Assembly: GCA_021792315.1 (NCBI GenBank)
Contig: JAJYUX010000006.1
Location: 1 to 36,542, forward strand
DNA: 36,542 nucleotides
From: an archaeon
GTDB lineage: Archaea; Thermoproteota; Nitrososphaeria; Nitrososphaerales; CADDZS01
Direction of reading: 5' to 3'
Shown here: positions 17,978-26,055 of the stretch, piece by piece
Position numbering within the stretch: position 1 is the stretch's first letter
Layout: every line of letters begins with the position of its first letter
Program-made: the position numbers and the translations under genes
The notes under the pieces: generated by a model
Databases searched by the model: none
What the model was told of the DNA's origin: nothing
Seen by the model: the letters and a program-made list of their open reading frames with translations, nothing else

Positions 17978-18505
17978 TTACGAGAAATCCAACCAGATGA
18001 TCTTCTTTCCTTTTTCTATATTTTCGCCTTCTTTCACAAAGATTTCCTTAATCTTGCAATCCTTTGGTGCCAGTATCTGTACTTCCATCTTCATCGCTTC
18101 GAGAACCATCAACTCAGCTCCCTGCTTGATTGTGTCGCCTTGCTTTGCAGTCAACTTGACAACTTTGGCAGGGAGCGTAGATGTAACATATTCGAGTACT
18201 GGTGGAGCGAGAGATAGCCCTTCTTCCTCGAACTTTGTCTTCAACTGGGCGACCTGCAATTTCCCGTTTGCTACAAAAGTTACTGAGACGGGAGAACGCC
18301 TTAGTTGGATGACGGAATACACTTTGTCATCAATTAGGACAATTAATCTGCTTCCTTGCCTTTCCAATATTTTTACTTCAGATTGTTTCTGACGTTTCTG
18401 GTGGTGAATTGTCACGAGATAATTTTGCTGTCCAGACATGTCGCCATCATGGCGTAGAATCTCTGCTTCTATGGATCTATTCTCGATCTTGATCTCATAT
18501 CGCAT
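17978..18505 (-). CDS. biotin carboxyl carrier protein of acyl-CoA carboxylase
   Basis: The C-terminal about 75 residues form a biotinyl domain with the biotinylation site EAMKMEV at about residues 136-142 (Lys in the AMKM motif). It is preceded by the usual VKLTAKQGDTIKQGAELMVL and followed by KEGENIEKGKKIIWL. The N-terminal 95 residues are charged and beta-rich, as in archaeal carrier subunits. It carries carboxybiotin between the biotin carboxylase and carboxyltransferase subunits. Its start (ATG 18505) overlaps the biotin carboxylase stop by 11 nt, so the subunits are translationally coupled. The biotin ligase at 21801 is the obvious modifying enzyme. Confidence 0.93.
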   Translation of the reverse strand: MRYEIKIENRSIEAEILRHDGDMSGQQNYLVTIHHQKRQKQSEVKILERQGSRLIVLIDDKVYSVIQLRRSPVSVTFVANGKLQVAQLKTKFEEEGLSLAPPVLEYVTSTLPAKVVKLTAKQGDTIKQGAELMVLEAMKMEVQILAPKDCKIKEIFVKEGENIEKGKKIIWLDFS

Positions 18506-20024
18506 CTACAAACCTACCTCCTTTTCGTTTGCCGTCTTCTTTCCCGTAGAAACCTAGTCGCTCAGGTTTCTTGTTTTGTTTACCGTCTGAGAACTGGTCG
18601 CGTGACAGCAGAAGCGCAGCAAGAATGAAATGATGATCATTCAGCACATTCTCATCCGTTCTCTTTATGCGCTTCAAGATGCCTGTTTTTTCGATAAATG
18701 TGGTGTCAATTTCGCCACGAATGAATTGTTCATGTCTAACCAATTCCCTGTGAAAGGGCAGCGTAGTTTCAATACCAAAGATTGAGAATTCATCTAGCGC
18801 TACGACGGCTCGTCTTCTAGCCTGTTCGAAATCATTTCCATAAGTAATGAGTTTGGCAACAAGTGAATCATAATACGGGGACACGGTCAGGCCTTCCTGC
18901 AAGGCCGTGTCTACCCTGACTCCCGGCCCGTGTGGAACTTGAACGAGCTCGATCTTTCCAGTAGTGGGAGAGAATTCAGTGCAAGGATTTTCGGCATTTA
19001 TTCTGAATTCTATTGCACAACCTGAAAGCTTCACGTCTTTCTGGGTGAATGGGATCTTGTTGTTGCATGCTATTTCAAACTGTGTATTGACCATGTCAAT
19101 TCCAGAGACGAATTCGGTGACGGGGTGCTCAACTTGGAGTCTCGAATTGATTTCGAGAAAATAGAAATTCCCCTCGGCGTCCCTAAGAAATTCAATTGTT
19201 CCCACATTTGAATACTTCACCAATCTTGCTATTCTTGTCGCATATTCCCATAGTTTCTTTCGTGACATATCATCCAATGCTGGAGATGGTGAAATTTCGA
19301 CCAGTTTCTGGTATCTTCTCTGAATTGAGCATTCACGTTCCCCCACATGCAGAAAATCCTTTGAATCATCACTTGCGACTATCTGGACTTCGAGATGTCT
19401 CGGGTTGACAAGTTTCTTTTCCACGTAAACAGCAAATCTCCCGAAGGATCCTTCGGCTTCTCGTTTCGAAGACTCGAAGGCTCTCTTGACCTCCTCTTTG
19501 CTTCTTGCCTCTCTGATCCCTCGGCCCCCTCCTCCGAAGGCGCTCTTGACTAGGACTGGGAATCCAACATCAGTGGCGAATTTGGATGCCTCCTCCGGAT
19601 CACGCATTGGCTCCCGAGAATAACTGACAACAGGCAGACCATGAGATTCAACCAATTTCTTGCACTCGAGCTTGTTGCCGCAGATTGTAAGTGTCTCCGC
19701 TTTCGGTCCTACGAATTTTATCCCATTTTCATTGCAGAGTCTCGAAAAGTCACCAGACTCCGATAGTAGACCGTAGCCCGGATGGATCATATCACAACCA
19801 GCACTGCGAGCAATCTCGACTATTCTTTCGGCATCAAGATATGTTTCAACGGCCGACACTCCCGGAAGTCTGAATGCCTTATCTGCCATGGAAACGTGCA
19901 TAGCCCCGGCGTCAATGTCAGAATAGACGGCAACCGATTCCATTCCGATCATACGCAACGCCCTAATTACTCTGACTGCTATTTCTCCTCTGTTTGCAAC
20001 GAGCACTCTGTGAAAGTCGTTCAA
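18495..20024 (-). CDS. accC: biotin carboxylase subunit of acetyl/propionyl-CoA carboxylase
   Basis: The protein has 509 residues, the usual length. It catalyses ATP-dependent carboxylation of the carrier-bound biotin. ATP-grasp features are clear: VLVANRGEIAVRVIRALR at the N-terminus, the glycine-rich KSAFGGGGRGIREA, VEKKLVNPRHLEVQIV, GERECSIQRRYQKLVE and FLEINSRLQVEHPVTE with the catalytic Arg region. The C-terminal biotin carboxylase domain includes ALDEFSIFGIETTLPFHREL. The last about 45 residues (LSRDQFSDGKQNKKPERLGF) are a polar extension. It lies 62 nt downstream of the carboxyltransferase gene and overlaps the carrier gene, forming one operon for a three-subunit enzyme. Confidence 0.95.
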   Translation of the reverse strand: MNDFHRVLVANRGEIAVRVIRALRMIGMESVAVYSDIDAGAMHVSMADKAFRLPGVSAVETYLDAERIVEIARSAGCDMIHPGYGLLSESGDFSRLCNENGIKFVGPKAETLTICGNKLECKKLVESHGLPVVSYSREPMRDPEEASKFATDVGFPVLVKSAFGGGGRGIREARSKEEVKRAFESSKREAEGSFGRFAVYVEKKLVNPRHLEVQIVASDDSKDFLHVGERECSIQRRYQKLVEISPSPALDDMSRKKLWEYATRIARLVKYSNVGTIEFLRDAEGNFYFLEINSRLQVEHPVTEFVSGIDMVNTQFEIACNNKIPFTQKDVKLSGCAIEFRINAENPCTEFSPTTGKIELVQVPHGPGVRVDTALQEGLTVSPYYDSLVAKLITYGNDFEQARRRAVVALDEFSIFGIETTLPFHRELVRHEQFIRGEIDTTFIEKTGILKRIKRTDENVLNDHHFILAALLLSRDQFSDGKQNKKPERLGFYGKEDGKRKGGRFVDAI

Positions 20025-20086
20025 TGGTCAACGCTTACTTGTTTGTGATTTTAACCTAGCCGGAAAGTGTCGTCGTGCTCGGAATA

Positions 20087-21667
20087 TCAGAGCTGAATAT
20101 TGCCGTGCTTTCTTGTGGGTCTACTCTCGTGCTTGCTGGAAAGCATGCGAAGCGACCTTATTAGCTCCTTTCTCGTTTCTCGTGGTTTGATCACGGCGTC
20201 TATTATACCTCTTTCCGCGGCAAGAAACGGATTTGAATGTTTTAGAGCATAATCTTTCACAATCATCTTTCGAGTGGCCGCATCTGGACTCTTATCCAGT
20301 TCCTTACGATACAGAATCTTTGCAGCTCCATCTGGTCCCATCACCGCAAACTCTGCCGACGGCCAAGCGAAATTCAGGTCGGCTCTGGTGTTCTTGCTTC
20401 CCATTGCACAGTAGGCGCCACCGTAAGCCTTCCTCACGACTGTTGTAATCTTCGGCACAGTAGCTTCGCAATAAGCGTAGAGAAGCTTTGACCCGTGTCT
20501 TATTAGCCCGCCAGTTTCCTGTTCCATCCCCGGCATGTAGCCTGGAACATCAACGAAGGTAATAATCGGGATGTTGAACGCGTCGCAGAATCGGATGAAC
20601 CTCGCAGCCTTGTTAGACGAATCAATGTCGAGTGAGCCTGCAAGGTGGAGTGGCTGATTTGCGACTATACCCACGGTGCCCCCATCGAGCCTTCCAAAGC
20701 CCACTATGATGTTCTTCGCCCAGTGGGGATGAACCTCGAAGAAATCCTGGTAATCGAGTACCGTAGTAACTACTCGTTTCATATCATAGGGCTTGTTCGA
20801 GTCACGGGGGACTACATCATCAAGCGAAGGGTCTATTCTCTCAATGTTGTCAGTGGTCTCAGCTTTTGGTGGGACTTCCGAATTGTTCGCCGGTAAGAAC
20901 GAAAGTAGCTTCCTGATTGTATCAAAGCACTCGTCCTCAGAGGAGGTGACGAAATGCGCGACACCGCTCTTTGTAGCGTGAACCCATGCGCCGCCAAGAT
21001 CCTCAAAAGTCGTCTCCTCTCCTAGAGCTTCCTTCACGATATCAGGCCCCGTTACAAACATCTTGCTGGTCTTTTCAACCATCAAAACAAAATCAGTCAT
21101 TGTGGGAGAGTACACTGCGCCACCAGCGCAGGGCCCGAGGATTGCAGAAATCTGGGGAACTACTCCGGACGCTATGGCGTTTCTAAAGAAAATGTCGCTG
21201 TAGGCAGAGAGGCTCTGCACTCCCTCTTGAATTCTAGCACCTCCAGAATCGTTCAGTCCGATGATTGGGGCGCCAGCCTTCAGAGCCAGATCCATGATCT
21301 TGTTGATCTTCTTTCCTACCATTTCTCCAAGGGAGCCGCCCTGGACTGTGAAATCATGTGCAAATACAAAAACGGTTCTGCCATCGACAGTACCGTAGCC
21401 CGTCACTACTCCTTCGCTGTAGTATTTTGATCCAGCATCTTCTGACCTGCTGACGACCAACTTGTCTATTTCGACAAATGAATCAGGATCGAGAAGCATT
21501 CGTAACCTCTCCCTCGCTGTCTTCTTGCCTTTCCTGTGCTGTTCCTCAATCTTGACTACACCCCCACCCTGCTCTGCGAGATTGGTTATTCTTTCGAGTC
21601 TTTCTGCAACAGATTCATTGGGTGCTGTGATCATTGTCTTGGTGCCTGACTTTTCTTCGTTGGACAT
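20087..21667 (-). CDS. acyl-CoA carboxylase carboxyltransferase (PccB-like)
   Basis: At 526 residues this matches the fused alpha/beta carboxyltransferase of propionyl/acetyl-CoA carboxylases. Motifs include GKKTARERLRMLLDPDSFVE, GAPIIGLNDSGGARIQEGVQ (the acyl-CoA oxyanion region), AILGPCAGGAVYSPTMTDF, and in the second half FITFVDVPGYMPG-like IITFVDVPGYMPGMEQE and RKAYGGAYCAMGSKN. It transfers the carboxyl group from biotin to acetyl- or propionyl-CoA. In archaea the enzyme serves carbon fixation (3-hydroxypropionate/4-hydroxybutyrate cycle) or propionyl-CoA metabolism; which applies here cannot be seen. It heads the carboxylase operon, 133 nt after biotin ligase, with its own promoter-like box. 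Confidence 0.94.
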   Translation of the reverse strand: MSNEEKSGTKTMITAPNESVAERLERITNLAEQGGGVVKIEEQHRKGKKTARERLRMLLDPDSFVEIDKLVVSRSEDAGSKYYSEGVVTGYGTVDGRTVFVFAHDFTVQGGSLGEMVGKKINKIMDLALKAGAPIIGLNDSGGARIQEGVQSLSAYSDIFFRNAIASGVVPQISAILGPCAGGAVYSPTMTDFVLMVEKTSKMFVTGPDIVKEALGEETTFEDLGGAWVHATKSGVAHFVTSSEDECFDTIRKLLSFLPANNSEVPPKAETTDNIERIDPSLDDVVPRDSNKPYDMKRVVTTVLDYQDFFEVHPHWAKNIIVGFGRLDGGTVGIVANQPLHLAGSLDIDSSNKAARFIRFCDAFNIPIITFVDVPGYMPGMEQETGGLIRHGSKLLYAYCEATVPKITTVVRKAYGGAYCAMGSKNTRADLNFAWPSAEFAVMGPDGAAKILYRKELDKSPDAATRKMIVKDYALKHSNPFLAAERGIIDAVIKPRETRKELIRSLRMLSSKHESRPTRKHGNIQL

Positions 21668-21700
21668 TGCGGGTGTAAATTGAATTACAAATTGGCCTGG

Positions 21701-21710
21701 GCTTAAAAAG
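21701..21710 (-). promoter_or_regulatory. TATA-like box of the acyl-CoA carboxylase operon
   Basis: On the minus strand CTTTTTAAGC is centred about 38 nt upstream of the ATG at 21667. The expected start of transcription is about 12 nt before the ATG, so the carboxylase operon can be expressed separately from bioY-birA. Confidence 0.45.
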
Positions 21711-21800
21711 AATCAGGATCTGGCACGAAAATGGGTCAAGCCTTCGACAATTTACTAATTTTTTGTTGAGATTGATTCTGAGAACGTGGTGAGTTCTATC

Positions 21801-22418
21801 TCATGAAACATGAGATTGAATCACTGAGAAATATTCGCCATCCAGGTTCTTGAGTAGTGAGATAGTGAATTCTGTGATGTCGACTGGCCTCCCAATCTCA
21901 TTCCTGACACTCGTAGCTATTTCTGCGATCGAAACATCCTGTGAGACATCATTGTTAACATTGATTCCGACTCCTAGGTATACCCTGCAATTAATGCCTT
22001 GGACCACGGTATCGGCGAGTATCCCAGCTATCTTTTTTCCGTCGCAGTACACATCGTTGGGAGGTTTTAGCGTACATGCCAAACCACGTCCTGTCAATGT
22101 CTTCGTAATTGCCCTAGATCCGATTCTTACTATTTCTTCCTGCGGAAAAGTGGAAGGTGGTTTCAATGTAATCGTCATCCATAAACCGCCCGACTGTGAG
22201 ACCCATGACCTACCTTCTCTTCCCTTTCCATTTGTCTGGATCGTACTGATTACGAGGTCGCCCTCCCTTTCGCTCTTGAGTACGTCTGCCATATAGGTCT
22301 GAGTGGAATCAACTTGTTCTAGAAAGACAAGGTGAATGTCCTTGAAACGGTAAAACTTCGATCCAGCAAGGACAGACTGCAGTCCTTCCCTAGATTCTGA
22401 ATCAATGCGCGTAGGCAT
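21801..22418 (-). CDS. birA: biotin-protein ligase (monofunctional, no DNA-binding domain)
   Basis: The protein (205 residues) activates biotin to biotinyl-AMP and attaches it to the lysine of the carrier protein. It has the ligase core: STIQTNGKGREGRSWVSQSG (GRGRxGRxW motif), LKPPNDVYCDGKKIAGIL (KWPND motif) and LGVGINVNND. No N-terminal HTH is present, so it is not the BirA repressor of bacteria and cannot regulate the operon by itself. The C-terminal domain is short (about 35 residues). The gene overlaps bioY by one base (TAATG-type junction), which argues for co-translation. The only visible substrate in the window is the carrier protein at 17978. Confidence 0.93.
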   Translation of the reverse strand: MPTRIDSESREGLQSVLAGSKFYRFKDIHLVFLEQVDSTQTYMADVLKSEREGDLVISTIQTNGKGREGRSWVSQSGGLWMTITLKPPSTFPQEEIVRIGSRAITKTLTGRGLACTLKPPNDVYCDGKKIAGILADTVVQGINCRVYLGVGINVNNDVSQDVSIAEIATSVRNEIGRPVDITEFTISLLKNLDGEYFSVIQSHVS

Positions 22419-23062
22419 TATGCAAGCTCTTTTTCCGAAGATAGTTTCACCGAAGAACTCGCATTAGTGACACTTCTCACAGGAAGATCAAACCTTGACG
22501 CTCTCAACCTGACAGATATCGGAGTCACAACTATCGCCTTTACAACATCGAATCCAATGAACGGAACTATTCCTGAAAGTATCGCCTGAAGTGGAGAGAG
22601 ATGAAGGTATTCCATGAGCCAAACATCTCCAAGAGAGTAGATTATCACAAGAGCAACAGCAAAACTCGCAACTACTCTCAGAAGATCTGACTTTCTCGTG
22701 GAATCAACCTTCCGTGAGATAAATCCGCCTGCCAGGGCAGCGATCGGAAACGACACAAGGTACCCTCCTGTCGGTCCGAGCATGATCGAGACGCCTGATG
22801 TCCCACCATGGAACACCGGCAGTCCAACCGCGCCGAACATAAGGTAGATCAGGCACGACAAAGATCCGTAGCGAGGGCCGAGCAGAGAGAGAATCAAGAA
22901 CACGCCGAGCACTTGGAGAGTTATCGGAACAAGATCAAGTGGAAGCGGTATACTTACCAGGGAAAATAATCCGAGCAGGACGGCGAACGATGCAGAAAGT
23001 GCGAGCCCTTTGGTCTTCGGGTATTTTGCAGCCAACTTGAAGGTAACGACCCCAAGAGCCAC
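22418..23062 (-). CDS. bioY: biotin transporter BioY (ECF S component)
   Basis: The 214-residue membrane protein has six predicted helices and BioY motifs: SLVSIPLPLDLVPITLQVLG, SLLGPRYGSLSCLIYLMFGA, GLPVFHGGTSGVSIMLGPTG, and GGYLVSFPIAALAGGF. It binds and imports biotin, alone or with the EcfAT energizing module, which is not in the window. The start is GTG at 23062. It is the first gene of bioY-birA, followed directly by the acyl-CoA carboxylase operon that uses biotin. A conserved-looking hairpin lies in its leader. Confidence 0.93.
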   Translation of the reverse strand: MALGVVTFKLAAKYPKTKGLALSASFAVLLGLFSLVSIPLPLDLVPITLQVLGVFLILSLLGPRYGSLSCLIYLMFGAVGLPVFHGGTSGVSIMLGPTGGYLVSFPIAALAGGFISRKVDSTRKSDLLRVVASFAVALVIIYSLGDVWLMEYLHLSPLQAILSGIVPFIGFDVVKAIVVTPISVRLRASRFDLPVRSVTNASSSVKLSSEKELA

Positions 23063-23088
23063 ATTGTTAAGATTGCTGTTATCGGTGA

Positions 23089-23121
23089 GGAGCTTCGACC
23101 ATCAGCTCAACTTGAAGCTCC
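23089..23121 (-). promoter_or_regulatory. 8-bp hairpin in the bioY leader
   Basis: Perfect arms GGAGCTTC (23089-23096) and GAAGCTCC (23114-23121) flank a 17-nt loop, ending 27 nt upstream of the GTG start of bioY. A TATA-like CTTAAAT at about 23150 would place this in the transcribed leader. I infer an operator or an RNA switch responding to biotin; no known biotin riboswitch or BioR/BirA site is recognised. Confidence 0.4.
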
Positions 23122-23539
23122 ATGAACTCCAAGAATCCACGCAGTGAGATTTAAGTGAATATGTCTCGTCAGAGGTACCCTCTGCTTCGATGAGATGGCA
23201 GTTAGCCATGTAGGATACTGTCGCTTCTCTCGAAGCACACCATCGAAGAGGTGGACGAGCGACGCTAGAGAACAGCTCACTGATGAATATACACTAGTTC
23301 AAACCCATAGTATCCTCTAGAATTGCCCGCCCTAAAGTCGTACCCGAGCTTGGGTGTAAGACTCTAAGACCTGATCGATGAAGAAGAGAGTCTTGACGGA
23401 AGATTTCGATGACATACAATTCTTGTAATGAATAGATTGTTTCATTGGGAAAAGTCAAGGAAAACAAATGGTACCCCCCTAGAGAGGGGAGGAGGCAGGT
23501 AATATCGAAACTACAGCTCGGGTCTAAGGTACGGGTCTT
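23122..23539. other. gene-free interval with several short hairpins
   Basis: No credible protein is encoded here. The interval holds a perfect ATGGC/GCCAT hairpin (about 23190-23206), GTCGCT/AGCGAC arms about 40 nt apart (about 23219-23268) enclosing a second imperfect TCTCGAA/TCGAAGA pair, and a CCCCT/AGGGG hairpin near 23474-23487. It could contain a small structured RNA, but no known family was recognised. No tRNA was found. Confidence 0.3.
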
Positions 23540-23647
23540 TCATTCAGGTCTCCTTTCGAAAACGACATACCCGCATTCTCGACAACCGTCGAGGTCGAGC
23601 CGAAAGTTGCCTAATATTAGAGATGATTTGGAAATCTTCGTTCTCAT
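23540..23647 (-). CDS. possible 35-residue CxxC mini-protein
   Basis: ATG at 23647 opens a short frame ending ...RLDLDGCRECGYVVFERRPE. The DGCRECGYVVFE stretch looks like half of a zinc ribbon. It lies 15 nt downstream of the small membrane protein gene on the same strand. A single CxxC cannot make a complete ribbon alone, so it may dimerise around a metal, be a remnant, or be chance. Confidence 0.3.
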   Translation of the reverse strand: MRTKISKSSLILGNFRLDLDGCRECGYVVFERRPE

Positions 23648-23662
23648 TTGAAAGGAGTTGAT

Positions 23663-23899
23663 TCAGTTCTTTTGAGACGACTGTTGCGAAGCGAGCTTCT
23701 TCTCTACCGCGCGGAGTCTTATGCCGAAAATGACGAGGAGCACGGGAAGGATCAGGACAACAACTGCAATCTCGGGATAGTTGAGCCCGGAAAGGCTCAC
23801 GCACGAAGTGACGCAGATCTCCTTGCCCGGATAAGCCTCAGCGCCAAACCAAATGAGAAATACAACGGCGGCGAGGAAGAGTATTGTGGAGTTTTTCAA
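23663..23899 (-). CDS. small membrane protein, two TM segments
   Basis: The 78-residue product has an N-terminal helix or signal (ILFLAAVVFLIWFGAEAY), a short external loop with two cysteines (GKEICVTSCVSL), a second helix (IAVVVLILPVLLVIFGIRL) and a polar charged tail ending QQSSQKN. No family recognised. It begins 14 nt after the TenA/CADD-like gene and so is probably co-transcribed with it. The two loop cysteines could form a disulfide outside the cell. Confidence 0.65.
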   Translation of the reverse strand: MKNSTILFLAAVVFLIWFGAEAYPGKEICVTSCVSLSGLNYPEIAVVVLILPVLLVIFGIRLRAVEKKLASQQSSQKN

Positions 23900-23913
23900 G
23901 GGGTGATGTGCTT

Positions 23914-24558
23914 CTATTTGCAGTACCCATTCATCACAGAGTCCAGAAGTCTGTTCTGCGCTTCGAGCGATATTCTTGCAGCGGAAACCACTTTCTCGAT
24001 CTTGTCCTCAGGAATCTTCCGGAGTATGCTTCTCCAGAGTTCAGCGTGTTTCACGTCAGCAACTTCGTGTATCTCAAAATAGTGGGTGGCATCGTGAGAG
24101 GTCAGTCCATAGAACATCTTGAGCCCGTCGATTTTCGACCTGCTTATCTTCGGCAGTTCCATTTCGTAGGCGTACATGGCGGCAACAGCTTCCTCGAAGG
24201 AAAGATTTGTGAGAGATGCAAGCTGCGAGACAGCTTCATTCGTTCCTTCAGAACCACTGCATCGGGACAATTCATCTTCAGAAATTCCAAGAGATTTCGC
24301 AAACCGTATCCATGGAGCGATGTGCTCGCTTTCTTCCAAGAGGTTCTGAGAGATATTGCGATAAAGTTCAGGATTATCTGTATGAGAGCGAACATTCTCT
24401 ACGAGAACTGGAACGCGCTTTACAAGCTGAAAGTACTCCTTGGAGTATCCGGAAAGCTCAGAGAGCTCGAGCTTTCCCTCCGACCAAGCCTTGTAGAACG
24501 GATGCTTCAGCAGGCTCTTATTTGCAATCTCTTCATCTATTCTTTCTACTGCGGACAT
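23914..24558 (-). CDS. TenA/PqqC-like (CADD family) di-metal protein
   Basis: This all-helical protein belongs to the heme-oxygenase-like fold. Features are LLKHPFYKAWSEGKLELSEL near the N-terminus, NLLEESEHIAPW (Glu and His ligands) in the middle, and YEMELPKISRSKIDGLKMFY followed by HDATHYFEIHEVADVKHAELW with several metal-ligand-type His/Glu/Asp. This pattern fits the PqqC/CADD branch, in which CADD proteins take part in 4-aminobenzoate formation for folate, rather than thiaminase TenA. The exact reaction here is inference. I choose the ATG at 24558 (214 residues; a longer frame starts at 24579). It lies between the PadR regulator and the small membrane protein. Confidence 0.8.
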   Translation of the reverse strand: MSAVERIDEEIANKSLLKHPFYKAWSEGKLELSELSGYSKEYFQLVKRVPVLVENVRSHTDNPELYRNISQNLLEESEHIAPWIRFAKSLGISEDELSRCSGSEGTNEAVSQLASLTNLSFEEAVAAMYAYEMELPKISRSKIDGLKMFYGLTSHDATHYFEIHEVADVKHAELWRSILRKIPEDKIEKVVSAARISLEAQNRLLDSVMNGYCK

Positions 24559-24597
24559 CAGGAAGGCGACGAAGCACAAATTAAAAAAAGATGTCGA

Positions 24598-25020
24598 CTA
24601 CTGCTCGGATAGTTTCCGAAGCCGCTCGCTCATTTCCTTCAGCGAGTTTTCGTAACTCTTGAGCTTGGAAGGGCTGCTCCTCGAGAGATCTTCAAAATAC
24701 GAAAGGTAGCCATTGATTTCTCCGAGCATCTGGTCGACACCGCGCGGGCCAGTCCTGAAGGGCATCCCGAAGGACCAATCGGATTCAACCTTTCCCTTTT
24801 CAGTGATTTCATACCTTCCGTCCTCCCTCCTTCGAATAAGTCCGTCCTGAGCCATTCCGTCGAGTAGCGGATAAACGGAACCCGGTGAGGGCCGCCATCT
24901 CCCCCAGCTCGACCTTTCAATCTCGTCCATCAACTCTGCGCCATTTTTAGGTTCCTTGGAAATCATCGAAAGAACCCAAGGTCTCAGCATTCCTCTCCTC
25001 ACTGCGTGGAATCCAAACAT
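24598..25020 (-). CDS. PadR-family transcriptional regulator
   Basis: The 140-residue protein has a PadR winged helix: LRPWVLSMISKEPKNGAELM, SWGRWRPSPGSVYPLLDGMA, GLIRRREDGRYEITEKGK. A C-terminal dimerisation helix follows, SPSKLKSYENSLKEMSERLR. PadR proteins repress exporters or detoxification genes and often themselves. It lies 39 nt upstream of the TenA/CADD-like gene and is probably the first gene of that operon. Its promoter region carries an imperfect inverted repeat at 25029-25054. Confidence 0.9.
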   Translation of the reverse strand: MFGFHAVRRGMLRPWVLSMISKEPKNGAELMDEIERSSWGRWRPSPGSVYPLLDGMAQDGLIRRREDGRYEITEKGKVESDWSFGMPFRTGPRGVDQMLGEINGYLSYFEDLSRSSPSKLKSYENSLKEMSERLRKLSEQ

Positions 25021-25028
25021 ATCGAATA

Positions 25029-25054
25029 ACCAATATCGGATAAGCGATATCGGT
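25029..25054. promoter_or_regulatory. operator-like inverted repeat at the padR promoter
   Basis: The arms ACCAATAT (25029-25036) and ATATCGGT (25047-25054) are 7/8 complementary and enclose ATCG/CGAT extensions. The repeat lies between a TATA-like CCTTATAC (25054-25061, minus strand) and the ATG at 25020. Binding there would block transcription start, consistent with PadR autorepression. Confidence 0.55.
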
Positions 25055-25073
25055 GTATAAGGATTGCGGAGCC

Positions 25074-25117
25074 GGGTTCTGTTCCATCATTTGGACACCA
25101 GCCCAAAAATTCTCGCT
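25074..25117 (+). repeat. left terminal inverted repeat of the IS6-like element
   Basis: It starts GGGTTCTGTTCC, continues through GGACACC (25093-25099) and reaches AAAATTC near 25106-25112. It includes the transposase stop codon at 25087-25089, so the coding sequence runs into the terminus. Confidence 0.6.
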
Positions 25118-26055
25118 GTTTCAGTTCTGGACATGGAAGCATTTTCGATTAAAGTCTTCCATTTGTTCTCTCCTTCGATCTTGATACCGCTTGCTTCTGC
25201 TGGGGTTTTGCCGTTCAAACCTTCATGCTCTCTTATGAAATTGTGGAATATCTGATAGCCCCGAAATGCTGGAGACTTTACAGATTTTAGACCTCGCATG
25301 ACTTTCTCTCTGTCTCTAAATTCTCCGTTCATTCGCTCCATCTTGTTGTTATGTCTCTCTCCATCTAGGGTAATTTCCGCTATGTGCTTTGTTTGCTTCG
25401 AGTACTCTCTCTGAATTGCGAATTTGTAATTCGGAGCTCCATCGCTGATAACCTTCGCGGGTTCTTTTCCAGTTCGCTCCTTTGCCTCTGCGAATAGTCG
25501 CCTTATGTTGCTAGTGCCCTTGTGGTATGCTATCTGCTGGGAAATCCAGAATCTTGTTTCATCATCCATTACCGCGAACAGATACTTCATGTCTCCCTTG
25601 ACTTTGACATACAGTTCATCGGTTCTCCATGTGTTCGATGAATTGATGTGCAGTCTTTCTACATAATCTTGCATCAGTGAAACATACTTCTGAATCCATC
25701 GGTAGATCGTAACGTGATCTACGTTCACGCCTTGAAGTCTAAGAAATTTCTCAACGTTTCTTAGACTCTCTCCAGTGAAGTACAATTGCATAGCAGAAGT
25801 AACGGCTTGAGGGCTTGCGTGGAGCTTCTCGAATCCTAGATTCTGAACGAATCGCTTGTTGCATCTCTTGCAAGTGTATCTCTGAAGATCACCATACTTG
25901 TTGTGGAGTAGTCCATGCTTCACTATTATGTCAGAATTGCACTGAGGGCATACAATCTTAGAAATCGGGGCAATCCTAAACATCTGTTGCCCCTTCGCCA
26001 CTTCGAGCCTCATTTGTAATGAGAACTCAATGCTCCAGATGTGCTTGCACTTCAT
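25087..26055 (-). CDS. IS6/IS240-like DDE transposase, main domain
   Basis: The 322-residue protein moves the surrounding DNA. After an N-terminal segment comes a zinc ribbon CPQCNSDIIVKHG...CKRCNKRF (about residues 37-68), an HTH-like VTSAMQLYFTGESLRNVEKF, then the catalytic core. The core has TDELYVKVKGDMKYLF (first Asp), KVISDGAPNYKFAI (second Asp, 58 residues on) and HNNKMERMNGEFRDREKVMR (Glu, 34 residues further). D-58-D-34-E is the IS6-type spacing. The N-terminal MKCKHIW completes a SWIM-type CxC...CxH finger whose first half is coded in another frame at 26027-26221. The protein may therefore be made by frameshifting or reinitiation, or the element may be damaged. Confidence 0.9.
   Translation of the reverse strand: MKCKHIWSIEFSLQMRLEVAKGQQMFRIAPISKIVCPQCNSDIIVKHGLLHNKYGDLQRYTCKRCNKRFVQNLGFEKLHASPQAVTSAMQLYFTGESLRNVEKFLRLQGVNVDHVTIYRWIQKYVSLMQDYVERLHINSSNTWRTDELYVKVKGDMKYLFAVMDDETRFWISQQIAYHKGTSNIRRLFAEAKERTGKEPAKVISDGAPNYKFAIQREYSKQTKHIAEITLDGERHNNKMERMNGEFRDREKVMRGLKSVKSPAFRGYQIFHNFIREHEGLNGKTPAEASGIKIEGENKWKTLIENASMSRTETARIFGLVSK

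Noticed and set aside
23280..23310. GTTCAAACC resembling a tRNA T-loop
   Set aside because: The flanking bases do not form a T stem and no acceptor or anticodon arm fits.
23884..24612. 242-codon plus-strand frame
   Set aside because: It is the complement of the TenA/CADD-like gene, which has clear family motifs.
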